DNA from: Duganella aquatilis
GTDB lineage: Bacteria > Pseudomonadota > Gammaproteobacteria > Burkholderiales > Burkholderiaceae_D
Assembly: GCF_009674565.1 (NCBI RefSeq)
Contig: NZ_WKJL01000009.1
Location: 124,001 to 188,000, forward strand
Length of the DNA stretch: 64,000 nucleotides
Reading direction: 5' to 3'
Shown: positions 45,083 to 53,798 of the stretch, one piece after another
How positions within the stretch are numbered: the stretch's first letter is position 1
How the letters are laid out: every line of letters begins with the position of its first letter
Translations under genes and position numbers: made by a program
The notes under the pieces: generated by a model
The model's input: the letters and a program-made list of their open reading frames with translations, nothing else
Database searches by the model: none
Told to the model about the DNA's origin: nothing

Positions 45083-45822
45083 TATTGATCTTAAGTGGTG
45101 AAGGGCCTACAGATCTCGGAACATGTAACAATGCACAGGTTGAATGCAGCGAAGATTTTTTTTCTATAGGTCCCATGGGCGTGTTGGTAGATAAAATAAT
45201 AGAGCCTTTGCTCGGTTATTCTTTACGTACCTTTCCGGGATCAATAAGGTTTATTAGTAAAGCTAAATTAAAGTTATTGGCGGACGAGCGTAAAAAATCA
45301 AAGCGAAGCATGGTATTGAGAGGGAAATATCATGATCATGAGACTTCATATTATTATGTGAATTGTTGGGACTTAGGACTCGCTTCTTTGAAGGTTGAGG
45401 CAGAGGGTGACAAGGTTGTATCTGTGTTTTTTCGGGATTGTGATCGAATGAGATCCGATCCTCCACTAATTTGGAAAAGTAAGTTTAAGTCAGTGAAAGA
45501 TGGCTTTTCTCGTGCTGGCTTTGGGCGAGGCGTTCCTATGATCGCGAATCCGAAGTCGGAAGCTTGGCTCTTGTGCTGCGCGAAAGATCAACCTTTTCAG
45601 CATTGCGCTATTTTGGAAAATATTTCCGGTAACGACGATGCTCCTCATCCAGCCAAAGCTCAATTGGCGGATGCTCTAGGCGGGGAAAAAAATGCTAATG
45701 AGTTGAGTGCGTGGCTTGATGGGGTGGAATTCGACGTCCAGGGTGCAAGCGCTATGCCAAGCTTCGCTGCGTTTTCGGAACGCTTGCATGACGTGATCAG
45801 AGACGTACTCGCAGACCGTTGA
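45079..45822 (+). CDS. Toprim-like effector (DUF4276-like) of a candidate defence module
   Basis: The 247-residue protein begins MILILSGEGPTDLG, has an acidic pair in VFFRDCDRMR near residue 115-120 and the motif NPKSEAWLLCCA. Together these match the Toprim-type (Glu, then DxD) layout of DUF4276/RloB-like partners of AAA ATPases. It is coupled to the ATPase gene by an ATGA overlap. By analogy it would be the nuclease arm of a two-gene defence system. Its stop is followed 4 bp later by the convergent repressor stop in the circular phage. Confidence 0.75.
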   Translation: MILILSGEGPTDLGTCNNAQVECSEDFFSIGPMGVLVDKIIEPLLGYSLRTFPGSIRFISKAKLKLLADERKKSKRSMVLRGKYHDHETSYYYVNCWDLGLASLKVEAEGDKVVSVFFRDCDRMRSDPPLIWKSKFKSVKDGFSRAGFGRGVPMIANPKSEAWLLCCAKDQPFQHCAILENISGNDDAPHPAKAQLADALGGEKNANELSAWLDGVEFDVQGASAMPSFAAFSERLHDVIRDVLADR

Positions 45823-45877
45823 GTGGCTAGTTTATCCAGCGAGCTGCTTGAAAACGCGCTTGTATATATCGCGATAA

Positions 45878-45962
45878 CGGACTCATAATCCGTTGGTGCC
45901 CAGTTCGACTCTGGGAGGGCCTACCATCTTTCAATAGCTGCTCTTGGGCAGCTATTATTTTT
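45878..45962 (+). repeat. right attachment core (attR)
   Basis: This copy holds only the 3' half of the tRNA plus its terminator, 84/85 identical to 35388-35472. The left flank (45871-45877, GCGATAA) differs from the tRNA, so this is not a functional tRNA. Confidence 0.95.
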
Positions 45963-45963
45963 T

Positions 45964-46386
45964 CTATTTCGGCGTTTCTTGCACGGTTGCGACCGGTAAT
46001 CCGGAGGCGCCCTGGATCGCCTCGTAGTGGTCGATGTTCAGCGCGTCGCCGTTTTCAGTGAAGACGAGCTTGGCGCCGCCTTTGGTGACGAACTGGTCCG
46101 GGGCAGTGGGGAAGATCTCCACCGGCGGCTGGCCCTTAATCGTCACGTAGAAATGCAACACCCGGCGGCTGAAATTCACCACGTCGCCGTTGCTGATGCG
46201 ATACGCGTATTCGTAGTCCGTGAATTCAATCGGTTCCATGTGGAAGCGCTTTGCCGTGACGGATACGGTGTCGATGGCGGGCGGCGTCTCGGCCGCGCTG
46301 ATGGCCTGTTCTTGTTGCTGGGCATACGCAGTAACAGCGGAAGACCATACGACGGCGGCGGCCAGGCTCAATCCGATAACTTTCAT
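45964..46386 (-). CDS. secreted hypothetical protein
   Basis: The 140-residue protein has a Sec signal peptide (MKVIGLSLAAAVVWSSAVTAYAQ) and a mature part with VDTVSVTAKRF-like text and a compact beta-rich domain (YRISNGDVVNFSRRVLHFYV). The function is unknown. Its stop is one base after the right att core, so the core's terminator probably serves it as well. Confidence 0.7.
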   Translation of the reverse strand: MKVIGLSLAAAVVWSSAVTAYAQQQEQAISAAETPPAIDTVSVTAKRFHMEPIEFTDYEYAYRISNGDVVNFSRRVLHFYVTIKGQPPVEIFPTAPDQFVTKGGAKLVFTENGDALNIDHYEAIQGASGLPVATVQETPK

Positions 46387-46518
46387 GATAATCTCCGTGC
46401 GTTAATAAAAAACTACTAAGCCATCCCTGAAATATTCTACCCCTTGTCTATTGGCTAATTGTTTAGTTTTGTAACATCGTCATTGGTTTATTTCGAATTC
46501 AATCCCAGGAGCGCTAGC

Positions 46519-46746
46519 GTGCAAAAAGAAGTCGCGACCACCGTCATGGACGATATCCAGAAGATCAATGCATCGATCAACGATTTGTTGTCGACGCTTG
46601 ATCAGCAGGGCAAGGATGAGGATATCAGGGCGCTGACGCAGGGAGCGCTGAGGACCGTCATGCATGTGTACGAGGAGTTGATGAGGCCGGTGATTCGTCA
46701 ATTCCCCGACCTCGATCCTGATGCGGAATTTTTGAGTAAGAAATAG
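46519..46746 (+). CDS. small helical hypothetical protein
   Basis: The 75-residue acidic protein (KEVATTVMDDIQKINASINDLLSTL...) starts at GTG 46519 with AGGAG eight bases upstream; an upstream in-frame ATG has no ribosome site. It is likely a coiled helical protein. No family was recognised. It ends 9 bp before the convergent ABC permease gene. Confidence 0.6.
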   Translation: MQKEVATTVMDDIQKINASINDLLSTLDQQGKDEDIRALTQGALRTVMHVYEELMRPVIRQFPDLDPDAEFLSKK

Positions 46747-46755
46747 CGGTGTTTC

Positions 46756-47871
46756 TCAGGCATTCGCCAAGTAGCCAGGGCGGGAAATGCGTGCTACCGC
46801 GAAGGCAAGGAACGGCGCCGAGCACAGCAAGTTGATCAGGAAGACGCTGCCGTAATGCATCAGGCCGGGATGTGCGCCGGAGGCCAGTTGCTGCAACAGG
46901 TAATGGTTGCTGAGCATCGGCAGCGCCTGTGCTATGTGCGAGGCGACGCCCGATACGCCTGCCAGCACCGAAATCAGCAACGGCACCATGGCGGTCAGGC
47001 CGACCGTGGTTTGTGCTTCCTTGTAGGTTTTTGCATTGATGGCCAGGGCCATTTCCACGGCTGCGGCCAATAGCGGCAGGCTGGCGCTGGCGATGCACAG
47101 TCCGATAATTTCCGCCGTGTTCACCGTCCACGACATGCCGATCTGTTCCAATGGCAGCGACAGCATCAGCCCGTGCACCAGCAGCAGCTCGGCACTCAAT
47201 CCCACGACACCGATCAGCGACGCGCTCAGCCATTTGCCGGCGATTAGCGATACCGGCGACAGCGGTTGCGCCAGCAGCACTTCGGCGGTGCGGCGTTCCT
47301 TTTCGCCGGCGGTGGCGTCAATCACCGTGCTCATGCAAAAGAAGAAGGCGGGCATGAACAGCATGCCGATGAAGCCCTTGATCTGGTCGCCGGCGCGCAG
47401 TGCGCTGGAGCTGATGTCTTGTTCGCTGAGTTGCGGCAATTGCGCGGCCTCCGGATGCGCGCGGGCGAATTGCTGGGTATTGAAATCACGCAGCAAGCCA
47501 AGCAGGCGTTGGTACGCTTCGGTTTTGACGGTCGTGCTGTCGTAGTAGACGGTCAGGTCCTCGCTGCCTTCCATTGCGACCCCTACGGTGCCTTCCTGTG
47601 CGGACGGACTGCGTGACAGTTCGCCGGCGTCGCGCACCGTGTGCACGTTGACGTGGTGCTGCGTCAGGTAGGCGGACAGCGGCGCTGAGGATTCATGCAG
47701 CGCCACTTCGATGAAGGTTTGTTGTGGCTCGGCGGCGCGAATCTGTTTGGTCAGCAGCAGCGCCAGCAGCAGCGGATAGACCACGACGCACACGCCCAGC
47801 ATGATCAGCGTGCGGCGGTCGCGCATGCTTTCGCGCAGTTCTTTGCCCAGTACGGTGGTGAGGACGTTCAT
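46756..47871 (-). CDS. ABC-2 type transporter permease (NatB-like)
   Basis: The 371-residue protein has an N-terminal membrane helix, a large extracytoplasmic region (residues 45-180) and five further spans, the architecture of NatB/ABC-2 exporters. ATG 47871 overlaps the ATPase stop (ATGA). The substrate could be sodium, a lipid or a peptide. With the ATPase it forms an exporter. Confidence 0.87.
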   Translation of the reverse strand: MNVLTTVLGKELRESMRDRRTLIMLGVCVVVYPLLLALLLTKQIRAAEPQQTFIEVALHESSAPLSAYLTQHHVNVHTVRDAGELSRSPSAQEGTVGVAMEGSEDLTVYYDSTTVKTEAYQRLLGLLRDFNTQQFARAHPEAAQLPQLSEQDISSSALRAGDQIKGFIGMLFMPAFFFCMSTVIDATAGEKERRTAEVLLAQPLSPVSLIAGKWLSASLIGVVGLSAELLLVHGLMLSLPLEQIGMSWTVNTAEIIGLCIASASLPLLAAAVEMALAINAKTYKEAQTTVGLTAMVPLLISVLAGVSGVASHIAQALPMLSNHYLLQQLASGAHPGLMHYGSVFLINLLCSAPFLAFAVARISRPGYLANA

Positions 47872-48602
47872 GCGCACTCCATTTCGGCGGTGGCCACCAG
47901 GTTGACGAAAGCATCTTCCAGGTCGTCCGCGTCGGATGCTTGCCGGAGTTGCTGCTGCGAGCCGGATGCGATCACCGTGCCGCGCGCCATGACGATGATG
48001 TGGTCGCTCAGTTGCGCCACCTCTTGCATGATGTGCGTCGACAGCAGGATGCAGCAGCCCGATGCGCGCAGCGACAGCAGGGCTTTGCGCAAGGTGCGGG
48101 TGCTCATTACGTCCAGTCCGCGCGTCGGCTCGTCCAGGATCAGGTTCTGCGGTCGCGCCAGTGTGGCGCGGGCCAGCGAAACGCGCATCCTTTCGCCTTG
48201 CGAGAAGCCGATGGTGCGGCGGCTCAACAGGGTTTCGATGTCGAACAGCGCGGCAACTTCGGCAACGCGTGCTTGCGCTTGTTGCTGGTCCATGCCGCCG
48301 AGGCGGGCGAAGTAGGTCAGGTATTCGCGTGCGGTCAGACGGTCGTACAGGCCGACCTGGTCCGGCAGAAAGCCGATCGAGGCGCGTACGGTCTGGGCGT
48401 TGGCGGCTGGGTCGATGCCGTCCACGTAGACCGTGCCGCTGTCACGCGGCATCAGGCCGAGCAAGGTGCGCAGCAGGCTGGTCTTGCCGGCGCCGTTCGG
48501 GCCCAGCATGCAGGTGATGCTGCCGTTGCCTGCCTTGAAGGACACATTGTTCAACGCCCGCAGTTTGCCGAACGACTTATTCAGGTTGTTCACTTCGATC
48601 AT
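47868..48602 (-). CDS. ABC transporter ATP-binding protein (NatA-like)
   Basis: The 244-residue ATPase has Walker A LGPNGAGKTSLLR, the Q-loop, signature FSQGERMRVSLARA (a variant of LSGGQ), Walker B LILDEPTRGLD and H-loop STHIM. The start at ATG 48602 (MIEVNNL) has GGGA eight bases upstream; ATG 48611 is an alternative. It is coupled to the permease gene. A repeated CGATATA motif in its promoter region suggests dedicated regulation. Confidence 0.9.
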   Translation of the reverse strand: MIEVNNLNKSFGKLRALNNVSFKAGNGSITCMLGPNGAGKTSLLRTLLGLMPRDSGTVYVDGIDPAANAQTVRASIGFLPDQVGLYDRLTAREYLTYFARLGGMDQQQAQARVAEVAALFDIETLLSRRTIGFSQGERMRVSLARATLARPQNLILDEPTRGLDVMSTRTLRKALLSLRASGCCILLSTHIMQEVAQLSDHIIVMARGTVIASGSQQQLRQASDADDLEDAFVNLVATAEMECA

Positions 48603-48636
48603 CACGTTCATCCCAAAGGTTGCGATGGGATAATCG

Positions 48637-48670
48637 TATATCGGAAGTCGATATAGCGTCAAGCGATATA
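48637..48670. promoter_or_regulatory. CGATATA operator-like repeats
   Basis: TATATCG and CGATATA form an inverted repeat with 5 bp between arms (48637-48655), and a third CGATATA follows at 48664-48670. They lie directly upstream of the ABC ATPase gene. No regulator gene is adjacent. Confidence 0.55.
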
Positions 48671-48671
48671 G

Positions 48672-49003
48672 TTTTTTGGTGAAGCCGCGAATGCGGCGTC
48701 GTTTGACGATGCTGCGCGTACCAAGATGGTTGAGGATTACGCGCAGAAGCTGCAAGATACGTACGTCTTTCCGGCCAAAGGCAGGTTGTTGGCGGATGGT
48801 CTGCGCGCGCATCTGAAGCGTGGCGACTATGCCGGGCTGGATGAAAAGGCGTTATCGGCCGCAGTGTGGACCCGCTTACCCAAGCCAACTGGGAGCGCAC
48901 CGGCGTGCAGCCGGACGTGAATGTGCCAGCCGCCCGGGCGCTGGATGTGGCCCTGGCGCAGATATCGAAGGCGAGTAGCGCGGTAGGGTTGTTCTTGTAC
49001 TAA
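48672..49003 (+). pseudogene. internally deleted S41 family peptidase remnant
   Basis: One frame (open from 48672 to about 48866) encodes the S41 N-terminal pattern VEDYAQKLQDTYVFP...RGDYAGLDEKALSAAV. The next frame, from 48866 to the stop at 49003, encodes the C-terminal pattern VDPLTQANWERTGVQPDVNVP. The PDZ and catalytic regions between them (about 250 residues in relatives) are missing, and the junction is out of frame. It is a deletion remnant. Confidence 0.7.
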
Positions 49004-49038
49004 AATCATCTCCACAACCCCAATAAAGGAGTGAGGAG

Positions 49039-50145
49039 ATGATTGATTTGAATCGACGCGGTGTCGTGCTTGCTGCTGGTAGCGCTATCACGCTCTCGGC
49101 AGCCGGGCTTCCGGTGATGGCGGCAACGCCCGACCGCAAGCTGGGCTATGCGATTGTCGGACTGGGCGGTTATGGACTGGGGATCATCATTCCGCAGTTT
49201 AAGAACTGCCAGCACAGCAAGCTGGTGGCGCTGGTCAGCGGCGACCCGGTCAAGGCCAGGCGCGTGGCGGCCGAGTATGGCGTGCCGGAACGCAGCATTT
49301 ACGATTACAAGAATTTCGATAGCATCAAGGATAATCCGGACATCGACGTGGTCTACGTCTGCCTGCCCGTATCGATGCACGCCGAGTACACCATCCGCGC
49401 CGCTGCTGCCGGCAAGCACGTGATGTGCGAGAAGCCGATGGCGGTCTCGTCGGCCGAATGCGAGGCCATGATCGCCGCCTGCAAGAAAGCCGGCAAGAAG
49501 CTAATGATCGGCTACCGCTGCCACTTCGAGCCCTACAACCTGGAAGCGCGCCGCCGCGCCCGCGCAGGCGAGATCGGCAAGCTGCGCTATTTCCGTTCCG
49601 AGCACGGTTTCACGGCCGGCAACCCGAATTCCTGGCGCTTGAAGAAAGCCATGTCTGGCGGCGGTTCGCTGATGGATATCGGCATTTACGCGCTGAACGC
49701 CGCACGTTACATGACGGCCGAGGAACCGGTCTCAGTCTACGCCAAGGAAACCACGGACCGCAACGATCCGCGCTTCCGCGAGGTGGAGGACATGATCGAG
49801 TTCCAGCTGGAATTCCCGTCCGGCGTTATTGCATCGTGCATGTCGATGTACAGCGCCAACCAGAACCACATCCTGCTGATGGGCGACAAGGGCCGCATCG
49901 ACCTGGAGCCGGGCACGCGCTACGACGGCAACAAGCTGTGGGTGGGACAGGACCGCAGCACACCGGTCAATCCGCCGCCGGGGCCGGGCGCGACGCAATG
50001 GTCCGGCCAGTTGGACCATCTGTCGCTGTGTGTGATCAACAACAAGGAACCGATCGTGCCGGGCGAAGAAGGCTTGCGCGACATTCGCATCATCGAGGCA
50101 ATCTACCGCTCGGCGCGCGAGCAGAAACGGATTGCGCTTACGTAG
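49039..50145 (+). CDS. Gfo/Idh/MocA family oxidoreductase (GFOR-like)
   Basis: The 368-residue protein has an N-terminal twin-arginine-type start (LNRRGVVLAAGSAITLSAAG), a Rossmann motif (AIVGLGGYGLG), CEKPMAVS with the substrate-binding Lys, and a C-terminal beta domain. It resembles periplasmic glucose-fructose oxidoreductase relatives with a tightly bound NADP. The substrate is probably a sugar. Its 3' end overlaps the convergent gene by 8 bp. Confidence 0.87.
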   Translation: MIDLNRRGVVLAAGSAITLSAAGLPVMAATPDRKLGYAIVGLGGYGLGIIIPQFKNCQHSKLVALVSGDPVKARRVAAEYGVPERSIYDYKNFDSIKDNPDIDVVYVCLPVSMHAEYTIRAAAAGKHVMCEKPMAVSSAECEAMIAACKKAGKKLMIGYRCHFEPYNLEARRRARAGEIGKLRYFRSEHGFTAGNPNSWRLKKAMSGGGSLMDIGIYALNAARYMTAEEPVSVYAKETTDRNDPRFREVEDMIEFQLEFPSGVIASCMSMYSANQNHILLMGDKGRIDLEPGTRYDGNKLWVGQDRSTPVNPPPGPGATQWSGQLDHLSLCVINNKEPIVPGEEGLRDIRIIEAIYRSAREQKRIALT

Positions 50146-50782
50146 CGGCGTCTTCGACGGCGCGGACATCCAGCATCGACACCACCAGGTCCGCGCCGGT
50201 CAGGAATTCTTTCAGCGGGAAGCCGTCTTCCAGCGCGACCACGGCGCCTTCGGCGATGGCGGGCGTCTCGCCGGCCGGGCGATTGGGCGTGTGCGGCATG
50301 TAGGCGAATTGCGGGAAGCGGGTCTGGCCGCGGTCGGCGATTTCGCTCAGCGTGCGCGGCGCGGTGCGCAGCAGGCCATTGCGCACGCGGCGCTGGCGTT
50401 CTTCGGCGCGTTTTTGCAGCAGCTCGGCCAGGCGCGCGATTTCAGCGGTCAGCCGGTCGGACTCGGCTTGCTGGCTCTGCATTTCCTCGTCGCTCAGCGC
50501 TTCTTCCCATTGCGTCAGCTTCAGCAGGCCGCGCTTGTGCATGGTCTGGCGCTGGAGGTCGATTTCCAGCGTGGACTGGCGCGTCTTGTGGCCTTCCAGC
50601 GTCTGCACGATGCTGACGTCGCCGTTGGCGCGGTGCCATTTGTCGTTGAAGTCGAACACCAGCCCGTCAAAGTAAAAATACATGGGCAGGGCGTGCGGCG
50701 AGATCAGCACTTCTTGCGGCAGCATGTTCCAGCGTTCGGCCAGCTCCGCCAGCGTCAGGGTAAGAGGTTCTATCGTAGGCAT
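50138..50782 (-). CDS. hypothetical protein with coiled coil
   Basis: The 214-residue protein has a start rich in Leu/Glu (LTLAELAERWNMLPQEVL), a central globular stretch (MYFYFDGLVFDFNDKWHRA) and a long helical coiled coil (ESDRLTAEIARLAELLQKRAEER). No signal peptide or membrane helix. I do not recognise the family. Coding is supported by length and base pattern. Confidence 0.68.
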   Translation of the reverse strand: MPTIEPLTLTLAELAERWNMLPQEVLISPHALPMYFYFDGLVFDFNDKWHRANGDVSIVQTLEGHKTRQSTLEIDLQRQTMHKRGLLKLTQWEEALSDEEMQSQQAESDRLTAEIARLAELLQKRAEERQRRVRNGLLRTAPRTLSEIADRGQTRFPQFAYMPHTPNRPAGETPAIAEGAVVALEDGFPLKEFLTGADLVVSMLDVRAVEDAAT

Positions 50783-50834
50783 ACCGCCATTTTCGCATAC
50801 AGCACCGATTGTTGCGCCGGCCTTTGCGAAAACG

Positions 50835-51287
50835 TCAGCGCAAGCGCTTGCGCATGAAAATGGTGGCCTGCGGATTGTCGTTGTAGCGCGCGCAACGTTC
50901 GTAGCCGAGGCGGTCGTAGAGCTTGATGGCGCCGATCAGGTCGTCCTTGGTGTCGAGGTAGACGGCGTCATGGCCGGCCTGGGCCGCGTGAGTTTCCAGC
51001 GCGTCCATCAGCGCATCGGCCAGGCCCAGGCGGCGATAGTCCGGCTTGACGTACAGGCGCTTGCACTCGGTGGCGCCGGGCACTTCGGCCAGCGGACGCA
51101 TGGCCACGCAGGCGGCCGGCGGATGGTTGACGTAGGCGATCCACATGGCCGAGCTGGCGTCGTTGAGGAAGGCGCGGATGGCGTCGTCGTCATCGCGCAG
51201 CACGACGTTGATGGCGTCGAAATATTCGTGCAGCAGATGGCGGGCGTCGTTGAGGTCGGCGGCGGTGGCGCGGTGGATGCGGTTCAT
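50835..51287 (-). CDS. GNAT family N-acetyltransferase
   Basis: The 150-residue protein has the acetyl-CoA binding loop CKRLYVKPDYRRLGLADALM (R/Q-x-x-G-x-A type) and the C-terminal LYDRLGYERC. It should acetylate a small molecule or protein amine. I used the ATG at 51287 (MNRIHRATAAD), since homologues start here; an upstream start would add 12 residues. Confidence 0.87.
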   Translation of the reverse strand: MNRIHRATAADLNDARHLLHEYFDAINVVLRDDDDAIRAFLNDASSAMWIAYVNHPPAACVAMRPLAEVPGATECKRLYVKPDYRRLGLADALMDALETHAAQAGHDAVYLDTKDDLIGAIKLYDRLGYERCARYNDNPQATIFMRKRLR

Positions 51288-51347
51288 ATGCGCCAATATA
51301 AGCGGCAGACAGTAAAATAACAATCTTGCTGTCGCGGAGTAATTGAG

Positions 51348-51713
51348 ATGATGTTTTTAAAAGTGCCGTTCGCGGAAAAAGAAGAAGCCAAGGCGCTCGG
51401 CGCGCGCTGGAATGGCGAACGCAAATCCTGGTACGTGCCGGATGGTAAGCCGGTCGAAGCGTTCGAGCGCTGGCTGCCGCCGGGCGGCGCCGATTTCGTG
51501 CCGGCCGTGGCCAAGCCGTCGCTCAAGTCGCGTCCGGTAATGACGGATTCGTACGCCGGCAAGCCGGTCATCGGCCGCCTGTACGTCGAGCTGCAACACG
51601 ACTGCAATTCCTTCGAAGTCTGCCCGGTGTGTGCGCCCAAGCTGGCGGCTTCCGGCTGGCAGGCGCACTATGAAGATGTTGCAAAGATGCTAAAGCCGTT
51701 GCGTCCGGCGTGA
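51348..51713 (+). CDS. DUF5710 domain protein
   Basis: The 121-residue protein starts with a DUF5710 motif (FLKVPFAEKEEAKALGARWN...KSWYVP), found in DNA-processing and plasmid-linked proteins, and ends with a region carrying CPVC. The two cysteines might bind metal alone or in a dimer. The function is unknown. Confidence 0.75.
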   Translation: MMFLKVPFAEKEEAKALGARWNGERKSWYVPDGKPVEAFERWLPPGGADFVPAVAKPSLKSRPVMTDSYAGKPVIGRLYVELQHDCNSFEVCPVCAPKLAASGWQAHYEDVAKMLKPLRPA

Positions 51714-51756
51714 TGTTCTATTTACAAAACTAACGAGAAGTGCAATCCTCGTTCGC

Positions 51757-52830
51757 ATGAATAGCACGACCCTGCAGCCTCGTTTTCGTACTGAAAATCG
51801 CGCCACCGAGCCGGTGCAGCGCTTCCGCCAGCCCGCCGATATCTTTGAGGCGCTGTTCCAAAGCATCCAGGGCGGCGAATCGCACGCCCGGCCCACGCTG
51901 GAGCTGACGCCGGATTCGCCTTTCCTGTCCTTCCTGGAAATCGGCTACGCGCTGCGCGCCTGCCTGGAAAGGCCGGACCGGCAGGATTATCTGCTGCAAC
52001 GCCTGCGTCCCCACCTGAGCGTGATGATCGGCACGCTGCCGGCCAGCATCCTGCCGCTGGGCATGCTGCCCAAGCTGGCGCCGCTGCCCGGCTTCCGCGA
52101 GCTGGAAGACATTTCCGACGACGAAGTCCGCGCCTGGCTGATACAGGAAGGTGGTCTCATCTACGGCGAAATGCAGCGCTTCGAGCTGGAAAATTACTTC
52201 GATGCGGTCAAACCCTTCCTGCCGCCGGGCGGCGTGATGGTCGATTTGGGCAGCGGCCTGGGCAAGGTGGTGATGACAGCCGCGCTGACCTTGCCGTTCA
52301 CGCGCTGCGTCGGCATCGAGCTGATGACCTACCGCCATCGCCTGGCGCAGGAGCGGCTGGTGAGCTTGCTGACGCTGAATCGCCAGGGGCTGGAATCCCT
52401 GCCGCAGCCGCTGCTGGCGGACGCGCCGCTGCTGCTGCCGTCCGGCGCCCAGACCACGGGCCGCCATCTGCTGGAACTGGGATCGCGCATCGCCTTCATC
52501 GAGAGCGATATGTTCAAGGTGGATGTGCGCGGCGCCAGCCTGGTGTTCCTGTACAGCACCTGTTTCGGGCCGCTGATGGATGCGCTCAGCAACAAGCTGG
52601 CGCGCGAGCTGCCGGAAGGCGCGCTGGTCACCACCACCACTTATCCGATCAAGCACCCGGCGTTCCGGTTGTTGGAAACGCATGCGCCGGGCACCTTGTC
52701 CTGGACCAGCGTGATGATTTACCAGCGCATCGGCCCGCAGATGACGGCGCCGGCGTCCGAGGAACGCTATCTGCACCAGCCTGACGCGGATGCGTGGGAA
52801 GCACGCGTGCGCGAGGAGTGGGCGACTTAA
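51757..52830 (+). CDS. class I SAM-dependent methyltransferase
   Basis: The 357-residue protein has the SAM-binding motif GGVMVDLGSGLGKVVMTA in the middle (about residue 160) and a following acidic GIELMTYR, similar to DOT1-like methyltransferases. The N-terminal 150 residues are helical and unassigned. Its 3' end overlaps argP convergently by 4 bp. The substrate is unknown. Confidence 0.78.
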   Translation: MNSTTLQPRFRTENRATEPVQRFRQPADIFEALFQSIQGGESHARPTLELTPDSPFLSFLEIGYALRACLERPDRQDYLLQRLRPHLSVMIGTLPASILPLGMLPKLAPLPGFRELEDISDDEVRAWLIQEGGLIYGEMQRFELENYFDAVKPFLPPGGVMVDLGSGLGKVVMTAALTLPFTRCVGIELMTYRHRLAQERLVSLLTLNRQGLESLPQPLLADAPLLLPSGAQTTGRHLLELGSRIAFIESDMFKVDVRGASLVFLYSTCFGPLMDALSNKLARELPEGALVTTTTYPIKHPAFRLLETHAPGTLSWTSVMIYQRIGPQMTAPASEERYLHQPDADAWEARVREEWAT

Positions 52831-53711
52831 ATCAGGCAGTTGCGTGCAGTTGCGATCAAGTTATCCGACAAAGCGCGCGTGAACGGGGTCTGGATGTCCC
52901 ACATATGCCACACCAGCGGGATATCCAGCCATTCGCCCGGCGCCAGGTCGACCAGCGTTCCTTCCTTCATCTGCCGCTCGCATTGCGGGATCGGCAGCAT
53001 GCCGTAGCCCAATCCTCCCTCCAAAAAACGTACGAAACCGTCCGAACTGGCCAGCGCGTGGTGCGGATAGCGGCCCGTATAGCCCGTGTGCTGGGCGATG
53101 AAGCGGGTTTGCAGCATGTCCTTGCGGTCGAAATTCAGCGCCGGCGCCTGCTGCACGGCCTGTGCATGCATGCCGGCCGGAAACCAGCGCGTGGCGAAGG
53201 CCGGGCTGGCCACACATAAATAGCGCATCACGCCCAGCGGCGTGACGGTGGTGCCCGGCACCTGGGCGGTTTCGCTGGTCACGCAGCCGAAAACGCGGCC
53301 TTCGCGCAGCATGGTCAGGGTGTGGTCCTGATCGTCCAGGTGGATGTGCAGCAGGCAGTCGCCGCGGCGCATCAGCGGCGTGACGGCTTCCTGCAGCCAG
53401 GTCGCGGCGCTGTCGGCGTTGACGGCGATGGCGATTTCCGGGCGGACATCGGCGTCGCCGGGGCGCTTGTCCAGCGCCGATTCCAGCAGTCGAACCTGGC
53501 GGTAATGGGCGATCAAACGCTGTCCGGCTTCGGTCGGCGAGGGCGGTTGGCTGCGGATGATCAGCAGCTCGCCGGCGCTGTTTTCCAGCATGCGGATGCG
53601 CTGCGACACTGCCGATTGGGTGATCGACAGCGCGGCGGCAGCCTTGTCAAAGCTGCCATGATCGATCACCGCATCGAGCGCGGCCAGTCCCCGGTAGTCT
53701 ACGCGACTCAT
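52827..53711 (-). CDS. argP: LysR family regulator ArgP
   Basis: The 294-residue regulator has the HTH SFDKAAAALSITQSAVSQRIRMLE and the ArgP-like start DYRGLAALDAVIDHGSF. It is divergent from a LysE/ArgO exporter gene, as in E. coli where ArgP activates argO in response to Arg/Lys. The gap between the two starts is about 87 bp and is AT-rich. Confidence 0.9.
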   Translation of the reverse strand: MSRVDYRGLAALDAVIDHGSFDKAAAALSITQSAVSQRIRMLENSAGELLIIRSQPPSPTEAGQRLIAHYRQVRLLESALDKRPGDADVRPEIAIAVNADSAATWLQEAVTPLMRRGDCLLHIHLDDQDHTLTMLREGRVFGCVTSETAQVPGTTVTPLGVMRYLCVASPAFATRWFPAGMHAQAVQQAPALNFDRKDMLQTRFIAQHTGYTGRYPHHALASSDGFVRFLEGGLGYGMLPIPQCERQMKEGTLVDLAPGEWLDIPLVWHMWDIQTPFTRALSDNLIATARNCLI

Positions 53712-53798
53712 TAGCTCACCTAATATTTGGCAAATAATATTAATTATACTTATCTTCCGGCAGGCCGTAATCTGGCGGTTTTTTGCACGGAGAAGGTC

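Noticed and set aside
43898..45822. PARIS or Gabija as exact identity of the cargo pair
   Set aside because: Gabija fuses ATPase and Toprim in one protein with a UvrD-like partner, and the PARIS partner is DUF4435; the motifs here fit neither precisely, so only a general ATPase-Toprim call is made.
45866..45924. second tRNA gene at the right end of the prophage
   Set aside because: Only the 3' half from the anticodon stem onward is present; the acceptor 5' strand and D arm are missing.
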